A stretch of DNA of 64,000 bases from JANLSE01 sp038214135 (lineage in GTDB: Bacteria > Chloroflexota > Chloroflexia > Chloroflexales > Roseiflexaceae): the NCBI GenBank assembly GCA_038214135.1, contig JBBQSD010000019.1:1-64000 (forward strand), written 5' to 3'. A program made the translations under genes and the position numbers. Positions 25,268 to 34,411 of this stretch are shown here, piece after piece. How positions within the stretch are numbered: the first letter of the stretch is position 1; every line of letters begins with the position of its first letter. The notes beneath the pieces are model-generated. The model saw only the letters and a program-made list of their open reading frames with translations, had not been told where the DNA came from and ran no database searches.

Positions 25268-26098
25268 ATGAAGGCAGGCAACACAATGTATACACTCACG
25301 AATGGGACACTGACGGTATCTGTGCTTGATCCAGTGGCGGATCAGCACCGGTTTGGGCCACGCTATTGTACTGGTGGCTACATCTTTCAGATCACCGACA
25401 TACAGCATGGCAAATTGTTGACTGGGCCGACCTACCCGGAGAGTTTTAACTGGTTCGATGGTCAGGGTATCCCCGATGGATTCAATCTGAGCCCGTTACG
25501 CGAACAGCCAGATAGCGAGATTGCACTGATCATTGGGATTGGGCTATGTGATCTTCAGGCCAAGCGTGTGATCGAGTTCTGCCAATGGAATGTCGAACAA
25601 TCATCAGCACACCTGCATTTCCGTACAGCACACACATTCCATGGTTATGGCTGTACACTGGAACGAACGGTCACGCTGCACCAGCGTACGGTTCGATCCA
25701 CAACACACATCAACAACACAGGCAGCCGTCCAATTCCTATTCGCTGGTTTCCACACCCATTCTTCCCGCATCCAGAAACGGACGAACTCTGCCGTTTTAA
25801 CATCCCGGTACGCTTCCCCGATACACCTCATTATGAGATGGCCACCAGTGGCTTTATTGCCCGTAGTGGCTGGCCATGGGCGGAAGGCTATTTCCAGGCA
25901 CTCGATCATAGTGCCAATGCGCCGCTGATGGTGCTTCAGAAACATCCGCTGCTTGGCCTGGTTGCCGCCACCTGTAGCTACGTTCCCGGTTTTTTCCCAA
26001 TCTGGGGTAATCAATATACCTTTTCCTGGGAGCCGTTTTTTGAGCAGACTATCGACATCGGCCAGGAGACAAGCTGGTCAATCGACTACGATTTCTGA
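25268..26098 (+). CDS. Aldose 1-epimerase (mutarotase)-like protein
   Basis: 276 residues from ATG 25268; ATG 25286 is an alternative, and neither has a strong binding site. The beta-sandwich pattern fits galactose mutarotase-like proteins: an early TNGTLTVSVLDPVADQHRFGPRYCTGGYIF, central HTFHGYGCTLERTVTLH and WFPHPFFPHP carrying the candidate catalytic His, and the end FSWEPFFEQTIDIG. It likely interconverts sugar anomers or binds a carbohydrate. It is twelve bases from the sugar isomerase gene that follows, so the two act together. Confidence 0.7.
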   Translation: MKAGNTMYTLTNGTLTVSVLDPVADQHRFGPRYCTGGYIFQITDIQHGKLLTGPTYPESFNWFDGQGIPDGFNLSPLREQPDSEIALIIGIGLCDLQAKRVIEFCQWNVEQSSAHLHFRTAHTFHGYGCTLERTVTLHQRTVRSTTHINNTGSRPIPIRWFPHPFFPHPETDELCRFNIPVRFPDTPHYEMATSGFIARSGWPWAEGYFQALDHSANAPLMVLQKHPLLGLVAATCSYVPGFFPIWGNQYTFSWEPFFEQTIDIGQETSWSIDYDF

Positions 26099-26110
26099 AA
26101 GGAATTGCCA

Positions 26111-26875
26111 ATGCGCCGCCTTGCACTCACATCCTGGAGCCTGCACCAGGATCTTAGCTCTGGTGCCCTGAAGCTGACCGATCTGCCACAGCGTATGCAC
26201 GAGGCCGGATACGATACACTTGAGTTGTGCCATTTTCATCTGCCCGATACTGAGCCTGGCACACTTGCCACAATGCGTGCAGCCCTAAACGCTGCCAATG
26301 TCGAACTCTATAGCGTGCTGATCGATGCAGGCGACATGAGCGCCGCTGATTCGAACAAACGCGCTACTGATCGGGCATTTGTTGAGGGTTGGATCGATGC
26401 CGCTGCCGCACTTGGCGCACAGGGTGTGCGCGTGATTGGTGGCGATGCTCCACCAAACGATAGCCAGGCACTGGCGCGATCCGCCGAAGAACTGCGCGAT
26501 CTGGCAGCCTATGCCGCACAACGCGGTGTGCAGGTTCGCACCGAGAATTTCCGCCCGCTCCTCAGTACTGCTGCCAACTGCCTGACTCTGCTCGATACCG
26601 TTGGGGATGGGGTTGGGTTGTGTGCCGATATTGGCAATTTCCCGAAGCAGAATCGGGTTGCGGAGTTCAGTGCTGTTGCAGCACACGCCAATGTCATCCA
26701 TGTGAAATCCGATTATGATCCACAGGGCCATATTCAGCCATATGATGTTCAGGCATGCCTTGCATCTGCTGTTGCTGCTGAATTTGATGGCCCATACACG
26801 CTTGTCTATGATCGCGGTGGCGATTCGTGGGCAAAACTGGCCGAACTCGCTGAGGTTGTTCAACCATATTTGTGA
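26111..26875 (+). CDS. Sugar phosphate isomerase/epimerase (TIM barrel)
   Basis: 254 residues from ATG 26111 with AAGGA eight bases before it; a TTG six bases upstream is less likely. Barrel motifs: VRTENFRPLL (Glu), GLCADIGNFPK (Asp), VIHVKSDYDP (His) and the closing FDGPYTLVYDRGG. It is the third TIM-barrel isomerase of the window and the most distant from the other two. Its co-transcription with a mutarotase-like gene points to monosaccharide handling. Confidence 0.8.
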   Translation: MRRLALTSWSLHQDLSSGALKLTDLPQRMHEAGYDTLELCHFHLPDTEPGTLATMRAALNAANVELYSVLIDAGDMSAADSNKRATDRAFVEGWIDAAAALGAQGVRVIGGDAPPNDSQALARSAEELRDLAAYAAQRGVQVRTENFRPLLSTAANCLTLLDTVGDGVGLCADIGNFPKQNRVAEFSAVAAHANVIHVKSDYDPQGHIQPYDVQACLASAVAAEFDGPYTLVYDRGGDSWAKLAELAEVVQPYL

Positions 26876-26893
26876 TGTAAGGGAGCAGTTGGA

Positions 26894-27652
26894 ATGACTA
26901 CAGGAAGGCGTGCTGGTGCGCTGACATTAGCAGGTTCAGGCGAATATACCTCGGCCATGACGCCAGCCGATCAACAGATCCTGGCGACGCTTGGTGGCCC
27001 ACAGCAGGCGCGCGTTGTTGTGATTCCAACCGCCAGCGCACTCGAACCGGGGCAGCCGGAGCGCTGGAATAGCATGGGGCTGGATCACTATCGGTCAATG
27101 GGTGCTGCTGTCACTGCAATGCTGTTACTCACCCGCACCGATGCTGCGGATCAGGCGCTTGTCGCCACGATTAACCAGCATAACTTCTATTATTTTTCGG
27201 GCGGCAGCCCAGATTACGCAATCGAAACATTGCAGGAAACGCCAGTGTGGGCAGCTCTGCGTGCCAATTATGCAGCGGGTGCGGCCATTGGTGGGTGCAG
27301 CGCTGGTGCAATGATGCTTGGTGGCTACACACTCAGCATTCGTTCAATGCGCAGTGGCGGCCCGCCAATCTGGCGGCCTGCGCTTGGGTTGCTGCCACAA
27401 CTCGCGATCCTGCCGCATTTTGATCGCATGCGTGGCTTCATGACCCAAAAGGTGTTTGAAGAGGTATTGGCAGTTGCACCGCCCGGCCTGACGCTGGTTG
27501 GTATCGATGAGGACACCGCACTGCTGTGTTTGCCAGAACCGGGCGGCCCGCGCTGGGTTGTCTCTGGTCGTCAGAGTATCTCGGTGATCAGCCGCGATGG
27601 CGTACTGGTCTATCGTGATAGCGAGAGCGTCCCATTGCCTGATCCGGATTAA
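26894..27652 (+). CDS. Cyanophycinase-like peptidase S51
   Basis: 252 residues. The nucleophile elbow GGCSAGAMMLGG places the catalytic Ser at 136; the upstream FSGGSPDYAIETL and the later LVGIDEDTALL fit family S51 (cyanophycinase, peptidase E). No signal peptide, so cytoplasmic. Cyanophycinases cleave beta-Asp-Arg dipeptides; no cyanophycin synthetase is in the window, so the true substrate may be another isopeptide. Eighteen bases after the isomerase stop. Confidence 0.85.
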   Translation: MTTGRRAGALTLAGSGEYTSAMTPADQQILATLGGPQQARVVVIPTASALEPGQPERWNSMGLDHYRSMGAAVTAMLLLTRTDAADQALVATINQHNFYYFSGGSPDYAIETLQETPVWAALRANYAAGAAIGGCSAGAMMLGGYTLSIRSMRSGGPPIWRPALGLLPQLAILPHFDRMRGFMTQKVFEEVLAVAPPGLTLVGIDEDTALLCLPEPGGPRWVVSGRQSISVISRDGVLVYRDSESVPLPDPD

Positions 27653-27780
27653 ACATACATATGAGTTTGCAGCCTTATGACGGTGTATATCTTGAAAGAG
27701 GGTTGTGTTTTCATTCACTGTTCATCCAGATGGAGTAGTCTTCTCGCAACAAACATATATGTGATCGACGCCCACAGTCT

Positions 27781-28470
27781 ATGAGCATTATGAAGCCACA
27801 ATCTGATTTTATTCAGGGCAATAGTACTGGTTGCCTGCTTATTCACGGGTTTGGTGGAACCCCAGCTGATCTCGGAACTCTCCCAGAGCATCTTGCTCGT
27901 CAGGGGTATTCCATTCTCAGTGTGCGTTTGGCTGGCCATGGGACAACACCAGCCGCCTTTCATGCCAGCGGCGGAGAAGCATGGCTGGCATCTGTTGAAG
28001 CGGCCTTTGATACACTACGGCCACACTGCCGCAAGATTGTGGTTATCGGGTTTTCGATGGGTGGAGTGCTTGGGTTACTACTGACACAGCGGCGTCAATT
28101 CGATGGGCTCATAACAATGGGCTCGCGTGTAATGACGATTCCTAGTTGGCGTATGCAATATGCCCCGATCCGTGCGCTCTTCTCGTTGCGCGATCCCTCA
28201 CTTGCTGCCTTCTATCAACTACGCCTGCTTGTTCAGCAGGCAGCTCAGATCTTGCAACTGGTTCGCATACCAATGCTTGTCATGCAGGGGCAAGATGATC
28301 AGATCGTTACACAGGCGAATGCCGATGCGATCATCACAGGTATCGGCAGTACTCAGAAAGAGTTGGTTCGATGGGAGCATACCCCCCATCAGATGCTTGT
28401 AGACGGATCGCATCGGCATGCGATTTATGAGCGGATCGCCAGCTTTGTTGCGGTTCTTCATGCCGAGTAG
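27781..28470 (+). CDS. Alpha/beta hydrolase, carboxylesterase (Est30)-like
   Basis: 229 residues. GCLLIHGFGGTPADL gives the oxyanion region, GFSMGG the nucleophile Ser92, QGQDDQIV the acid and WEHTPHQML the catalytic His. Length and the small lid match Est30-type carboxylesterases and monoacylglycerol lipases. Cytoplasmic. It precedes the acyltransferase/ACP cluster by 175 bases and could supply or release acyl groups there, but co-regulation is not shown. Confidence 0.85.
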   Translation: MSIMKPQSDFIQGNSTGCLLIHGFGGTPADLGTLPEHLARQGYSILSVRLAGHGTTPAAFHASGGEAWLASVEAAFDTLRPHCRKIVVIGFSMGGVLGLLLTQRRQFDGLITMGSRVMTIPSWRMQYAPIRALFSLRDPSLAAFYQLRLLVQQAAQILQLVRIPMLVMQGQDDQIVTQANADAIITGIGSTQKELVRWEHTPHQMLVDGSHRHAIYERIASFVAVLHAE

Positions 28471-28645
28471 AACTCACTCGATCCAAGATAGTAGGCGCCC
28501 ATCCATAACGATTTCGATACCAAGTTGTCATGTTTATCAATAATAAGCTCTGCTAGCATATCCCAACGCGAAGTATAGCCATCATAATAGTGCATTCATT
28601 TTGCCGGAATAATATGGCCTACCAAGCACATGAGCAAGTGAAACG

Positions 28646-29266
28646 ATGATAATGGAATATCCATCGCCGGAACTACCGAAAAAACCAAGCGCCCAACCAT
28701 GCCGGAAGTTGTTGGAATCTGGTTCTCGGGCATATCCTGCACGAGAGAACGCGGGTGGCATTCACCTTCGCCTTCTAATAGCGCAGATGTTTGTTGGATT
28801 TCTGCCAGCCTTTGTCGCAAATCGCCTACGTATCATTGCGCTACGAGTGGCTGGCTTTCGGATCGGGCAAGGTACGATTATGTGGGGCATGCCAACAATC
28901 ACTGGCAGTGGCAATATCCAGCAACTGCTTTCAATCGGGAGTGATTGCGGATTTAATGTTGGCTTTTTTCTTGATCTCAATGCACCAATCACAATCGGAA
29001 ACCATGTTGGCGTTGGTCATGATGTGATGATCCTCACAAGCACCTATGAAACGGGTTCTGGTTGTCAGCGTGCTGGGAGGGTTGTCCACGCACCGGTGGT
29101 GATCGAAGATGGTGCGTGGCTTGGTGCACGATGCACCATTATGCCAGGGGTGACGGTTGGCGCTGGCTCTGTTATCGGAGCAACGATGGTTGTCAGTAAA
29201 GATGTTCCACCAAATACATTGGTGCTTGGCCCACAGAAAATATCGCTTGCGAAATGGCGCTCATAA
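28646..29266 (+). CDS. Hexapeptide-repeat acyltransferase (LbH family)
   Basis: 206 residues. An N-terminal helix region with hydrophobic stretch (LLIAQMFVGFLPAFVANRLRI) is followed by a left-handed beta-helix of about five turns from residue 80: QGTIMWGMPTITGSG, APITIGNHVGVGHDVMILTSTYETG, APVVIEDGAWLGARCTIMPGVTVG. Related to NodL/LacA/WcaF-type O-acetyltransferases that move an acyl group from a thioester carrier to a sugar or similar acceptor. A paralogue at 31864 closes the cluster. The N-terminal hydrophobic part suggests membrane association. Confidence 0.85.
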   Translation: MIMEYPSPELPKKPSAQPCRKLLESGSRAYPARENAGGIHLRLLIAQMFVGFLPAFVANRLRIIALRVAGFRIGQGTIMWGMPTITGSGNIQQLLSIGSDCGFNVGFFLDLNAPITIGNHVGVGHDVMILTSTYETGSGCQRAGRVVHAPVVIEDGAWLGARCTIMPGVTVGAGSVIGATMVVSKDVPPNTLVLGPQKISLAKWRS

Positions 29267-29402
29267 CACGTTGGTATGTTGGATTACAAAGCGTTGGTTA
29301 CGGCGAAGTAGTTTGCACGCTCGATGGTGAGCTTCGGCGGGATGTATTGATCGGATTTCGTAGGCGCTCTCAAAAGCGCTCTAGTTGCTAAGGATGTTCA
29401 TT

Positions 29403-29714
29403 ATGCAGGATCAGCTGATCGACCGGGCAACAAGCGTGCAAGTTGTTATTGCGAGCCTCCGCGAGGTATTGGATCAGGCTGGTGAGCCTATTCCAGAACA
29501 ACTTGATGAAGAGACGGTGCTTGTCGGGAATACTGCGGTGCTGGATTCGCTTGGCGTAGTGTCGTTGATTGTTGAAGTTGAGCAACGCTTGGAGATGGAT
29601 CATAACATTTCTGTGACGCTGGCCAGCGATAAGGCCATGTCGCAGCGCAACAGCCCGTTCCGCACGGTAGGTGTTCTTGCCGATTATATCGGTACAATAC
29701 TGAAGGAACAATAG
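29403..29714 (+). CDS. Acyl carrier protein
   Basis: 103 residues from ATG 29403, eight bases after AAGGA; TTG 29385 and ATG 29394 lie before or in the binding site. The phosphopantetheine site is Ser49 in VLDSLGVVSL. The helices around it (EEVLDQAGEPIPEQLDEETV before; SLIVEVEQRLE after) fit the ACP fold, and the end LADYIGTIL is the last helix. It presumably carries the acyl group activated by the ligase at 30488. It is not the housekeeping AcpP, as no fab genes flank it. Confidence 0.85.
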   Translation: MQDQLIDRATSVQVVIASLREVLDQAGEPIPEQLDEETVLVGNTAVLDSLGVVSLIVEVEQRLEMDHNISVTLASDKAMSQRNSPFRTVGVLADYIGTILKEQ

Positions 29715-29716
29715 CT

Positions 29717-30421
29717 GTGACAGATCGTCAAGTAATGCTGATCACCGGCAGCCGCAAGGGTATTGGTCGCTATCTTGCCGAATATTATGCAGGCAAGGGC
29801 TATATCGTTGAGGGCTGTAGCCGTGGTGATGCTCAGTGGGAAGCCGAAAACTATACCCACCATAATGTCGATGTCGCCAACGAAGCGCAAGTCAAGCAGA
29901 TGATTACCAGTATTGCACGGCGGCATGGCCGGCTCGATATTGTGCTCAACAATGCTGCAATTGCAACAATGAATCATGTGCTACTGACGCCAGCCTCCAC
30001 CGCAAATCGCATGCTAGAGGTCAATGTCACCGGTACGATGCTTGTCTGCCGGGATGCGGCAAAAGTCATGATCCGTCGCCGTTATGGCCGAATCGTGAAC
30101 TTCACGACAATCGTTGCGCCGATTGCACTCGCTGGTGAAGCGATCTATGCTGCCTCGAAGAGTGCAGTGGTAACGCTGACGCGCATTCTTGCGTTCGAAT
30201 TGGGCCAGTGGGGCATTACCTGCAATTCGTTTGGTGCCACACCGATCATGACGGACATGATTCGTGGTGTCCCACAGGACAAAATCGACGCGGTTGTCAA
30301 TGGGCTGGCGATCAAGCGCCTTGGCACCCACGAAGATTGTGCCAATGTGTGTGATTTCTTCATCCGGCCCGAAAGCGACAATATCACTGGTCAGGTTATT
30401 TATCTCGGCGGCGTAACCTAA
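29717..30421 (+). CDS. SDR-family oxidoreductase (FabG-like)
   Basis: 234 residues, GTG start two bases after the ACP stop. TGSRKGIGR is the cofactor motif (residues 9-17), NNAAIA the conserved NNAG-like stretch, YAASK the Tyr/Lys pair. The position directly after an ACP gene suggests a 3-ketoacyl-ACP reductase-like role, reducing an acyl group on the carrier. NADPH preference cannot be read with certainty. Confidence 0.85.
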   Translation: MTDRQVMLITGSRKGIGRYLAEYYAGKGYIVEGCSRGDAQWEAENYTHHNVDVANEAQVKQMITSIARRHGRLDIVLNNAAIATMNHVLLTPASTANRMLEVNVTGTMLVCRDAAKVMIRRRYGRIVNFTTIVAPIALAGEAIYAASKSAVVTLTRILAFELGQWGITCNSFGATPIMTDMIRGVPQDKIDAVVNGLAIKRLGTHEDCANVCDFFIRPESDNITGQVIYLGGVT

Positions 30422-30487
30422 TCATACTATCTGGAGGGCGCGTTGCCAGCAATAGGGTTAACCTATTGCTGGCAGGCGTAGAAAATA

Positions 30488-31867
30488 TTGAGCAGTGCTT
30501 GGTTCTTTGAGCGCATAGAAGAATGGCGCGACCAACCAGCGATTGTCTGGTCTGATCAGGCGTATAGCTATGGCGATCTAATTGATCGCATGCATACGTG
30601 GCAGGATGTGTTGCAGCAACACGGCGTGGGTGCTGGCAGTGTTGTGTTACTGGAGGGTAGTTTCTCTCCGAATGCATGTGCATTGCTGCTGGCCTTGATC
30701 ACACAGGGCGCGATTGCAGTACCGCTGACAAGCCATGTGCGCGTTCATCAGGATACATTTGCCAATATTGCGGAAGCCCAATACAGCATCATTTTTGATG
30801 ATCACGACGATTGGGTGATCAGTCGGCATGATCGCCAAGTGACCAATCCGCTGACATTGAAACTGATTGATCGAGGCCACCCTGGCCTTGTCATTTTTTC
30901 TTCTGGTTCGACGGGCAACCATAAAGCGGTACTGCACGACTTCACGGCACTTTTGGAGAAGTTCCATAAGCCACGCCAACGCAAGACGACATTGACCTTT
31001 CTGTTGTTTGATCATATTGGTGGCATCGATACGCTGTTCAATACCTTTTCCAGCGGCGGAACCGTTGTCACTGTGGCAAACCGCGATTCAGAAACCGTCT
31101 GCAAGGCGATTGCCAAACATCGGGTTCATACGCTGCCAACATCGCCAACATTCCTGAATCTGATGCTGATCTCGGAGGATTATCGCAACCATGATCTCTC
31201 ATCGTTGCAGGTGATCACCTATGGAACCGAGCCGATGCCAGAAGCGACATTGCAGCGGCTTTGTGAGGCCTTCCCGCATGTGAATTTTGTCCAGACCTAT
31301 GGGCTTTCGGAGTTGGGGGTGTTGCGTTCCCGCTCGAAGGAATCGGGTTCGCTATGGTTGAAGTTCAGTGGCGATGGCTTTGAGACCAAGATTGTTGATG
31401 GGATGTTGTGGGTTCGCACGCCAGCGGCCATGCTGGGCTATCTGAATGCATCAGATTTATTCGATGAGGATGGTTGGTTGAACACCCAGGATGCCGTTGA
31501 GGTTGATGGCGAGTATCTGCGGATTCTTGGGCGTGCAACTGATTTGATCAATGTTGGCGGGCAGAAGGTCTACCCGGCTGAGATCGAAAATGTTCTGCTG
31601 TTACTGGAGAATGTTGGTGATGTCGCTGTGTATGGCGAGCGCAACCCGTTGACTGGTCAGATCGTTGCAGCGCGTTTCAACCTCGTGACCCATGAAGAAT
31701 TGGATGCCTTCAAACGGCGGATGCGGGCGTTTTGCCGAAGTCGGCTGGCATCGTACAAAATCCCGGTGCGGGTTGAGATCACCGAGCAGGAGCAATATGG
31801 TGCGCGCTTCAAAAAGATGCGCCGTGCAGAAGCGCTCGAGTCCCATCAGAAAGAGTACGAACTATGA
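30488..31867 (+). CDS. Adenylate-forming acyl-CoA/acyl-ACP synthetase
   Basis: 459 residues with TTG start; no clear binding site is seen. The AMP-binding signatures are IFSSGSTGNHKAVLHD (P-loop, about residues 137-152), YGLSELG (A5), GRATDLINVGGQKVYPAEIE (A8) and the terminal lysine in ARFKKMRR (A10). It is somewhat shorter than the usual 500-550 residues. It activates a carboxylic acid with ATP and, given its neighbours, probably loads the ACP two genes upstream. Its stop overlaps the next start by four bases. Confidence 0.85.
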   Translation: MSSAWFFERIEEWRDQPAIVWSDQAYSYGDLIDRMHTWQDVLQQHGVGAGSVVLLEGSFSPNACALLLALITQGAIAVPLTSHVRVHQDTFANIAEAQYSIIFDDHDDWVISRHDRQVTNPLTLKLIDRGHPGLVIFSSGSTGNHKAVLHDFTALLEKFHKPRQRKTTLTFLLFDHIGGIDTLFNTFSSGGTVVTVANRDSETVCKAIAKHRVHTLPTSPTFLNLMLISEDYRNHDLSSLQVITYGTEPMPEATLQRLCEAFPHVNFVQTYGLSELGVLRSRSKESGSLWLKFSGDGFETKIVDGMLWVRTPAAMLGYLNASDLFDEDGWLNTQDAVEVDGEYLRILGRATDLINVGGQKVYPAEIENVLLLLENVGDVAVYGERNPLTGQIVAARFNLVTHEELDAFKRRMRAFCRSRLASYKIPVRVEITEQEQYGARFKKMRRAEALESHQKEYEL

Positions 31868-32472
31868 GTGATGCGATTCCAAACGATACGCCACAGCAGC
31901 TGCCAGTACAGCGCTCATTCATTGCGAAGATGAAGCAGATTCTTTCTGAGGATACGAGCGGTTTGCATCCGCGCCTGCTGCTTGTAGAATTGGTGTTGAA
32001 GTTGTTTCCACAAACAACGGCTAATCATCTGCGTGCTGGAATATTGGATCGTACGGGCTTTGGCATTGGTGCTGGGACGTTGGTTCGTGGAACTCCGCGG
32101 ATCAATGGCACCAAGAATATCTATCAGAATCTGTCGATTGGTGTTGATTGTCTGATCGATCCGGGTTGTACCTTCGATCTGATGGATCGGATTACCATTG
32201 GGGATCGGGTGACAATTGGGCATCAGACGATGATTCTGACCAGTTCGCACGAAATTGGCACCAAGGAGCAACGGGCTGGTGCTGTGATGCAAGCCCCGGT
32301 GATCATTAACAATGGGGTTTGGATAGGGCCGCGCAGTATTATTCTGCCTGGAATTACCATTGGTGAAGGGGCAGTTATTGCGGCGGGTACGCTGGTGAAC
32401 AAAGATGTTGCAGCACATACCCGAGTTGCAGGGACACCAGCAAAGGTTGTTGAGACACTGACTGTCGAATAG
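31864..32472 (+). CDS. Hexapeptide-repeat acyltransferase (LbH family), second copy
   Basis: 202 residues, ATGA overlap with the ligase gene, so translationally coupled. Beta-helix repeats from about residue 70: GAGTLVRGTPRINGT, DRITIGDRVTIGHQTMILTSSHEIG, APVIINNGVWIGPRSIILPGITIGEGAVIAAG. The N-terminal segment (LLLVELVLKLFPQTTANHLRAGILD) aligns in pattern with that of the 28646 paralogue. It likely transfers the carrier-bound acyl group to an acceptor. Confidence 0.85.
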   Translation: MSDAIPNDTPQQLPVQRSFIAKMKQILSEDTSGLHPRLLLVELVLKLFPQTTANHLRAGILDRTGFGIGAGTLVRGTPRINGTKNIYQNLSIGVDCLIDPGCTFDLMDRITIGDRVTIGHQTMILTSSHEIGTKEQRAGAVMQAPVIINNGVWIGPRSIILPGITIGEGAVIAAGTLVNKDVAAHTRVAGTPAKVVETLTVE

Positions 32473-32549
32473 TATTGCTTCATAGATCGATTGGTTGATC
32501 GAACAGTGCCGGGAGCAGATGCTTCCGGCATTTGTACGTTCTGATCGTA

Positions 32550-32648
32550 GAGAGGAACAAGAAAACTCATGTGCGGCCTGTTCGCTTGTTCCTTTGCTCC
32601 CGAACAAGTGAGCAACAGTCTGCTGTTTCGTTGTTCTCTCTATGAGTT
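32550..32648. repeat. GAACAAG hairpin element, MITE-like (copy 2)
   Basis: Ends TAGAGAGGAACAA and TTGTTCTCTCTA are inverted copies with one indel; the inside has TGTTCGCTTGTTCC facing GAACAAGTGAGCAACA. It is homologous along its length to the element at 25032-25140. It lies between convergent genes. Confidence 0.65.
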
Positions 32649-32662
32649 TAGGCTGCGCCTGT

Positions 32663-33118
32663 TTATGGTTCGCGGGCTGATTGCCGCCGAATCGCATCCT
32701 CACAATAGGCATACAGCGCATCGAAGAACCGCCCGCCCTGCACAAGAACGATCTGATCATCTGGTTCTATCAGCAATAGGCCATCGATGGCTGCCCGCAA
32801 TCCTGGCCCTTCTGGCTGTTGGGTTGGCCCGCGTGGAATATCGGCGGTATTGACGATCCGACACAGTAATTCCATGGCGGGATTATCCTGTTTTAGATGA
32901 TAGTGTTCACAGGTCACCTCGAATGAGGCGGAATTGCCCTGGCGGCTTAGTGCCGATCCATCAACATGAAAGATTGTTGCATTCAGCCGTTGCGCCTCCT
33001 GCGCTATCTGTTGGCCATTCGCAAAGAAAAAGACAGCATCCGGATCGATATAGCGGCGGATCAGCCATGCACAGCCAACCCTCCCGACCTTGGGGCGTTC
33101 GCGGGTGATCCAGTGCAT
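32663..33118 (-). CDS. ChrB-like (chromate resistance protein C-terminal domain) protein
   Basis: 151 residues, AAGGAAATAT before ATG. It begins HWITRERPKVGRVGCAWLIRRYIDPDA, the start of the ChrB C-terminal domain family, and continues with VDGSALSRQGN and the CEHYHLKQ and LCRIVNTADI stretches. Stand-alone copies are widespread and are not proof of chromate resistance; no chrA transporter is in the window. Cytoplasmic. Fifteen bases downstream of the Gfo/Idh/MocA gene, so probably co-transcribed with it. Confidence 0.8.
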   Translation of the reverse strand: MHWITRERPKVGRVGCAWLIRRYIDPDAVFFFANGQQIAQEAQRLNATIFHVDGSALSRQGNSASFEVTCEHYHLKQDNPAMELLCRIVNTADIPRGPTQQPEGPGLRAAIDGLLLIEPDDQIVLVQGGRFFDALYAYCEDAIRRQSAREP

Positions 33119-33133
33119 ATATTTCCTTTCGTG

Positions 33134-34396
33134 TCACTGTGCCAGGATTTCGGCCTGTTGCCGATATTCGCCCATATTGATGACGGTTCCTGTGCGGCGT
33201 GATTCCTCGGCGGCGAAGGCCAGCAGATGGCTTTCGAGTGATTGGCGGGCGGTTGTGAGTGGTGGTTCTTCGCCGCGCAGGGCTCGCAGAAAGGATTGCA
33301 CAATGCCTGCATCGCCGCCACCATGGCCGCTTTCCGCTGATGGAATCGCCACATGCTCGATCTCACCCGTTTGGTGATTGTGGATCTCAATCGCGCCATC
33401 GCCATACCCAAAGCTGGCCCTGAGTGTTGCGCGGGTGCCATCATAGCGCATGGTGCGGCTCTCGCGGTGCGAATGGCCATGCATCACGAGTGTGACGGTT
33501 GTGCCGCTTTCGGTTTCGATAGAGACAACCTGGTGATCAACGACATCGTTATCGCAGGCATACACGCAGCGGCCATATGGGCCATTCTGTAGTGCGGCCA
33601 TGCGCCCTTCGTATGAGAGATCGGGGCCAAGAGTAGTGATTGGCCAGCCGGTGTGTTGCATATCCAGATAGATGCGGCGGGCATCAAATGGGCATGTCTC
33701 GGCGGCAGGGCAGCCATCGGTGCAGCGGGCGGTTGCACTGGCAGGGGCTTGTTCAGGCCGGAAGTGCAGGAGCGAGCCAAATGAGTGCAGTTTGGCGGCT
33801 CGGCCAGTATTCCAGACCAGAATATCGAGATCGTGACAGCATTTGGCCAGAATCATCGGGCTGGAGAGCGCCTCATTGCGCCAGTTGCCGCGAACAAAAC
33901 TGTGGGCCATATGCCAAAATACAACATTCTCGCGATGCTCGACGGCGACGAGATCGCCAAGGCGGCCCGAGGCGAGGATGCCATGCAATGTTTGGAAGAA
34001 GGGCGTATAGCGCAGGACATGGCAGATCTGCAACAGCCGCCCGTGTTGCTCGGCGGCCTGAACTAATGCAACACTTGCATCGAGATTATCGGCCATCGGC
34101 TTCTCTAGCAGCACAGCATAGCCAGCTTCTAGGGCTGCAATCGTCGATTCGCGGTGGGTCTGATCCTGGGTCATGTTGAAGCAGGCGTCGGCCAGTTTTC
34201 CGGCAGCGATCAGATCTCGCCATGTGGCAAACTGGCGTTCGGGCGGAATAGCATGGGCTATTGCAAAAGCGGCTCGTCGCACAGGATCTGGCTCTGCAAC
34301 GGCAACGAAGCACAGTTGATCGGGGTGCTGCAATGCATATGGCCCATATGCATGGGTTCCGCGGCTGCCAGCGCCAAATAGGATCGCGGTGATCAT
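33134..34396 (-). CDS. Gfo/Idh/MocA-family oxidoreductase
   Basis: 420 residues from the ATG at 34396, which has AGGGAGCAACTC before it. Rossmann start ILFGAGSRGTHAYGPYAL, EKP motif in LLEKPMADNLD, and a longer C-terminal half with cysteines in ARCTDGCPAAETCPFDARRIY, a CxxxCxxxxxC-like insertion not usual for the family that may bind metal. C-terminal GHGGGDAGIVQSFL fits the family. Substrate unknown. A 21-bp perfect inverted repeat lies directly upstream. Confidence 0.85.
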   Translation of the reverse strand: MITAILFGAGSRGTHAYGPYALQHPDQLCFVAVAEPDPVRRAAFAIAHAIPPERQFATWRDLIAAGKLADACFNMTQDQTHRESTIAALEAGYAVLLEKPMADNLDASVALVQAAEQHGRLLQICHVLRYTPFFQTLHGILASGRLGDLVAVEHRENVVFWHMAHSFVRGNWRNEALSSPMILAKCCHDLDILVWNTGRAAKLHSFGSLLHFRPEQAPASATARCTDGCPAAETCPFDARRIYLDMQHTGWPITTLGPDLSYEGRMAALQNGPYGRCVYACDNDVVDHQVVSIETESGTTVTLVMHGHSHRESRTMRYDGTRATLRASFGYGDGAIEIHNHQTGEIEHVAIPSAESGHGGGDAGIVQSFLRALRGEEPPLTTARQSLESHLLAFAAEESRRTGTVINMGEYRQQAEILAQ

Positions 34397-34411
34397 GAGT
34401 TGCTCCCTTTC

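Noticed and set aside
32663..33118. Chromate resistance locus
   Set aside because: Only a ChrB-type C-terminal domain is present; there is no chrA, so a resistance role is not supported.
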